This document shows, piece by piece, positions 6,219 to 7,052 of a DNA stretch of 7,052 nucleotides. The stretch is from positions 1-7,052 of the forward strand of contig CACXFW010000416.1 of NCBI GenBank assembly GCA_902767065.1. The letters are read 5' to 3'. Under the pieces are notes generated by a model. It was not told where the DNA came from. It did no database searches and saw only the letters and a list, made by a program, of their open reading frames with translations. The position numbers and the translations under genes were made by a program. Each line of letters begins with the position of its first letter. Position 1 is the first letter of the stretch. Source of the stretch: an uncultured Lachnospiraceae bacterium. GTDB taxonomy: Bacteria; Bacillota; Clostridia; Lachnospirales; Lachnospiraceae.

Positions 6219-6389
6219 TGCTTTTTCCTCCTCGTACTTGCAAATGAAAACGTGTTACTTTATTTTCCGCACCGGATCCGGTTCTGTCTCCGGTGAAGAT
6301 TTCCTGCTGTGCCTTACGCCTCTTCCTGATGGCAGCGCGCCGGCTGCCTGCCGCAAGTCTCTTCCTTAACAAGTCCTGCGTGTCATGCC
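6219..6389 (-). other. Permease to binding-protein spacer with two hairpins
   Basis: No gene is supported in this 171-base spacer. GGCAGC/GCTGCC (6331-6336 and 6343-6348) forms a 6-bp stem with a 6-base loop, and CACCGGA/TCCGGTG (6270-6276 and 6289-6295) a 7-bp stem with a 12-base loop. Neither is followed by a U run on the minus strand, so they are not ordinary terminators. They could mark an mRNA processing or 5'-end stabilising site that lets the binding protein be made in excess over the permease. I found no convincing -35/-10 pair for a separate promoter. The strong ribosome site of the binding-protein gene lies at 6227-6232. Confidence 0.4.
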
Positions 6390-7052
6390 TTACGCATTCT
6401 TCATGGAAGCCTCGAGCAGAGCCTTCTGTCTCCTGGTCTCACGGATGTAGTCAGACGTGAGCGCGAACAGAAGCAGGGCGCCTCTGGCGACGTACTGCCA
6501 GAAGGTGTCAACGTTCACCATGATCAGGCCGGTGTTGAATGCCTGAATCAGGAGAATGCCAAGGGCGGTTCCGAACATGGATCCGACGCCGCCGGCAAAG
6601 GATGTGCCGCCCAGAATCACTGCCGTGATGGCATCAAACTCAAGGTTGACATTGGCCGCGGGCTGTCCGGCATTCATGCGGGCTGCGAAGAGCATGCCGC
6701 CCATCGCGGTGAGCATTCCGATCATGATAAAGCAGATCGTCACAATCCTCTTCGGATTCAGACCTGCCAGGCGGGCCGCCTCCGCGCTTCCGCCGATCGC
6801 GTACACGCTGCGTCCGAACCTTGTCCTGGCAAGGATAAATCCAAAGATCACAATGCAGATAATCATGACCCAGACCGGAACCGGAAGTCCGAGGATCCGG
6901 AAGGTTCCCAGCTTATTGAATGCCTGATTCGTAATCGCGACCGGTTTTCCGTCGCAGATGATATAGGCAAATCCACGGATAATCGTCTGGGAAACCAGTG
7001 TCGCGATAAAAGCTTCAATCCGGATCTGGTTCACCATCCAGGAATTGAAAAG
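6390..7052 (-). CDS. Sugar ABC transporter permease, RbsC/AraH family, 5' end outside the window
   Basis: The last 220 codons of an inner-membrane permease of the BPD_transp_2 family, which carries ribose, arabinose, galactose and similar sugars. The frame stays open to the right edge (Leu-Phe-Asn-Ser-Trp precede the first visible Met at 7037), so this Met is internal; full members are about 310-340 residues, so roughly 100 are missing. Counting from that Met, hydrophobic segments lie at about 8-28, 51-70, 97-117, 135-157, 159-175 and 181-193. The cytoplasmic loop with YAIGGSAEAARLAGLNPKRI (79-98), which contacts the ATPase, and the Gly-rich ILGGTSFAGGVGSMFG (141-156) are family hallmarks. 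A basic tail (RETRRQKALLEASMKNA) ends the protein. It should pair with the binding protein 171 bases downstream; the ATPase gene is expected to the right of the window. Confidence 0.93.
   Translation of the reverse strand, partial: LFNSWMVNQIRIEAFIATLVSQTIIRGFAYIICDGKPVAITNQAFNKLGTFRILGLPVPVWVMIICIVIFGFILARTRFGRSVYAIGGSAEAARLAGLNPKRIVTICFIMIGMLTAMGGMLFAARMNAGQPAANVNLEFDAITAVILGGTSFAGGVGSMFGTALGILLIQAFNTGLIMVNVDTFWQYVARGALLLFALTSDYIRETRRQKALLEASMKNA

Noticed and set aside
5121..6296. A 391-codon open frame on the plus strand, opposite the sugar-binding-protein gene
   Set aside because: It is a shadow of a recognised gene and also spans its hairpin-rich 3' region and spacer; the translation has no recognisable domain.
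6115..6372. An 85-codon minus-strand frame beginning with TTG in the permease to binding-protein spacer
   Set aside because: It overlaps the signal-peptide end of the binding-protein gene in another frame, is made largely of Arg/Lys/Gly-rich low-information sequence, and no Shine-Dalgarno site was seen.
1..7052. CRISPR array, transposon ends, tRNA or riboswitch
   Set aside because: No regularly spaced repeats, no paired terminal inverted repeats with a transposase, and no cloverleaf or known riboswitch-like leader was seen on either strand.

Overview
The window looks like part of a carbohydrate-uptake and carbohydrate-handling locus from a Gram-positive gut-type Clostridia, most likely a Lachnospiraceae relative. 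This is inferred from protein style (a very large DUF5107/TPR protein, an AraC-type sugar regulator, a sugar ABC transporter), strong AGGAGG ribosome binding sites, sigma-A-like promoters, and a G+C content that looks like the mid-fifties by eye. No rRNA, tRNA, CRISPR array, transposase or phage gene is visible.

Layout from left to right. Positions 1-236 hold no gene: a cluster of small perfect hairpins followed by a T run (1-88), then a 14-bp-stem hairpin (165-215) that probably ends the minus-strand operon. The minus-strand operon starts near 4082 and carries two genes: a 1109-residue DUF5107 protein with a TPR tail (716-4045), then a 138-residue ureidoglycolate-lyase-family cupin-like protein (237-653). 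A 124-bp intergenic region with overlapping face-to-face promoter candidates separates this operon from a divergent AraC-family regulator (4170-5033, plus strand). A bidirectional terminator (5056-5098) separates the regulator from a second minus-strand operon that enters from the right edge. That operon contains the end of a RbsC/AraH-type sugar permease (6390-7052, cut by the window) and an AraF-like sugar-binding protein (5202-6218).

How the parts may work together: the binding protein and permease would import a monosaccharide, probably pentose-like or furanose-like. The AraC protein would sense a sugar or a derivative and control at least the divergent DUF5107 operon. The DUF5107 protein (predicted galactose-mutarotase-like fold) and the small cupin-like protein would act on the sugar or a related glycoside in the cytoplasm. 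The last step is inference; the substrate cannot be read from the sequence.

The least ordinary elements are the DUF5107-TPR plus AllA-like gene pair, a structured 3' untranslated region behind the binding-protein gene with two hairpins whose loops are complementary (5124-5183), a binding protein that lacks a lipobox, and changed sugar-contact positions in its AraF-like pocket.
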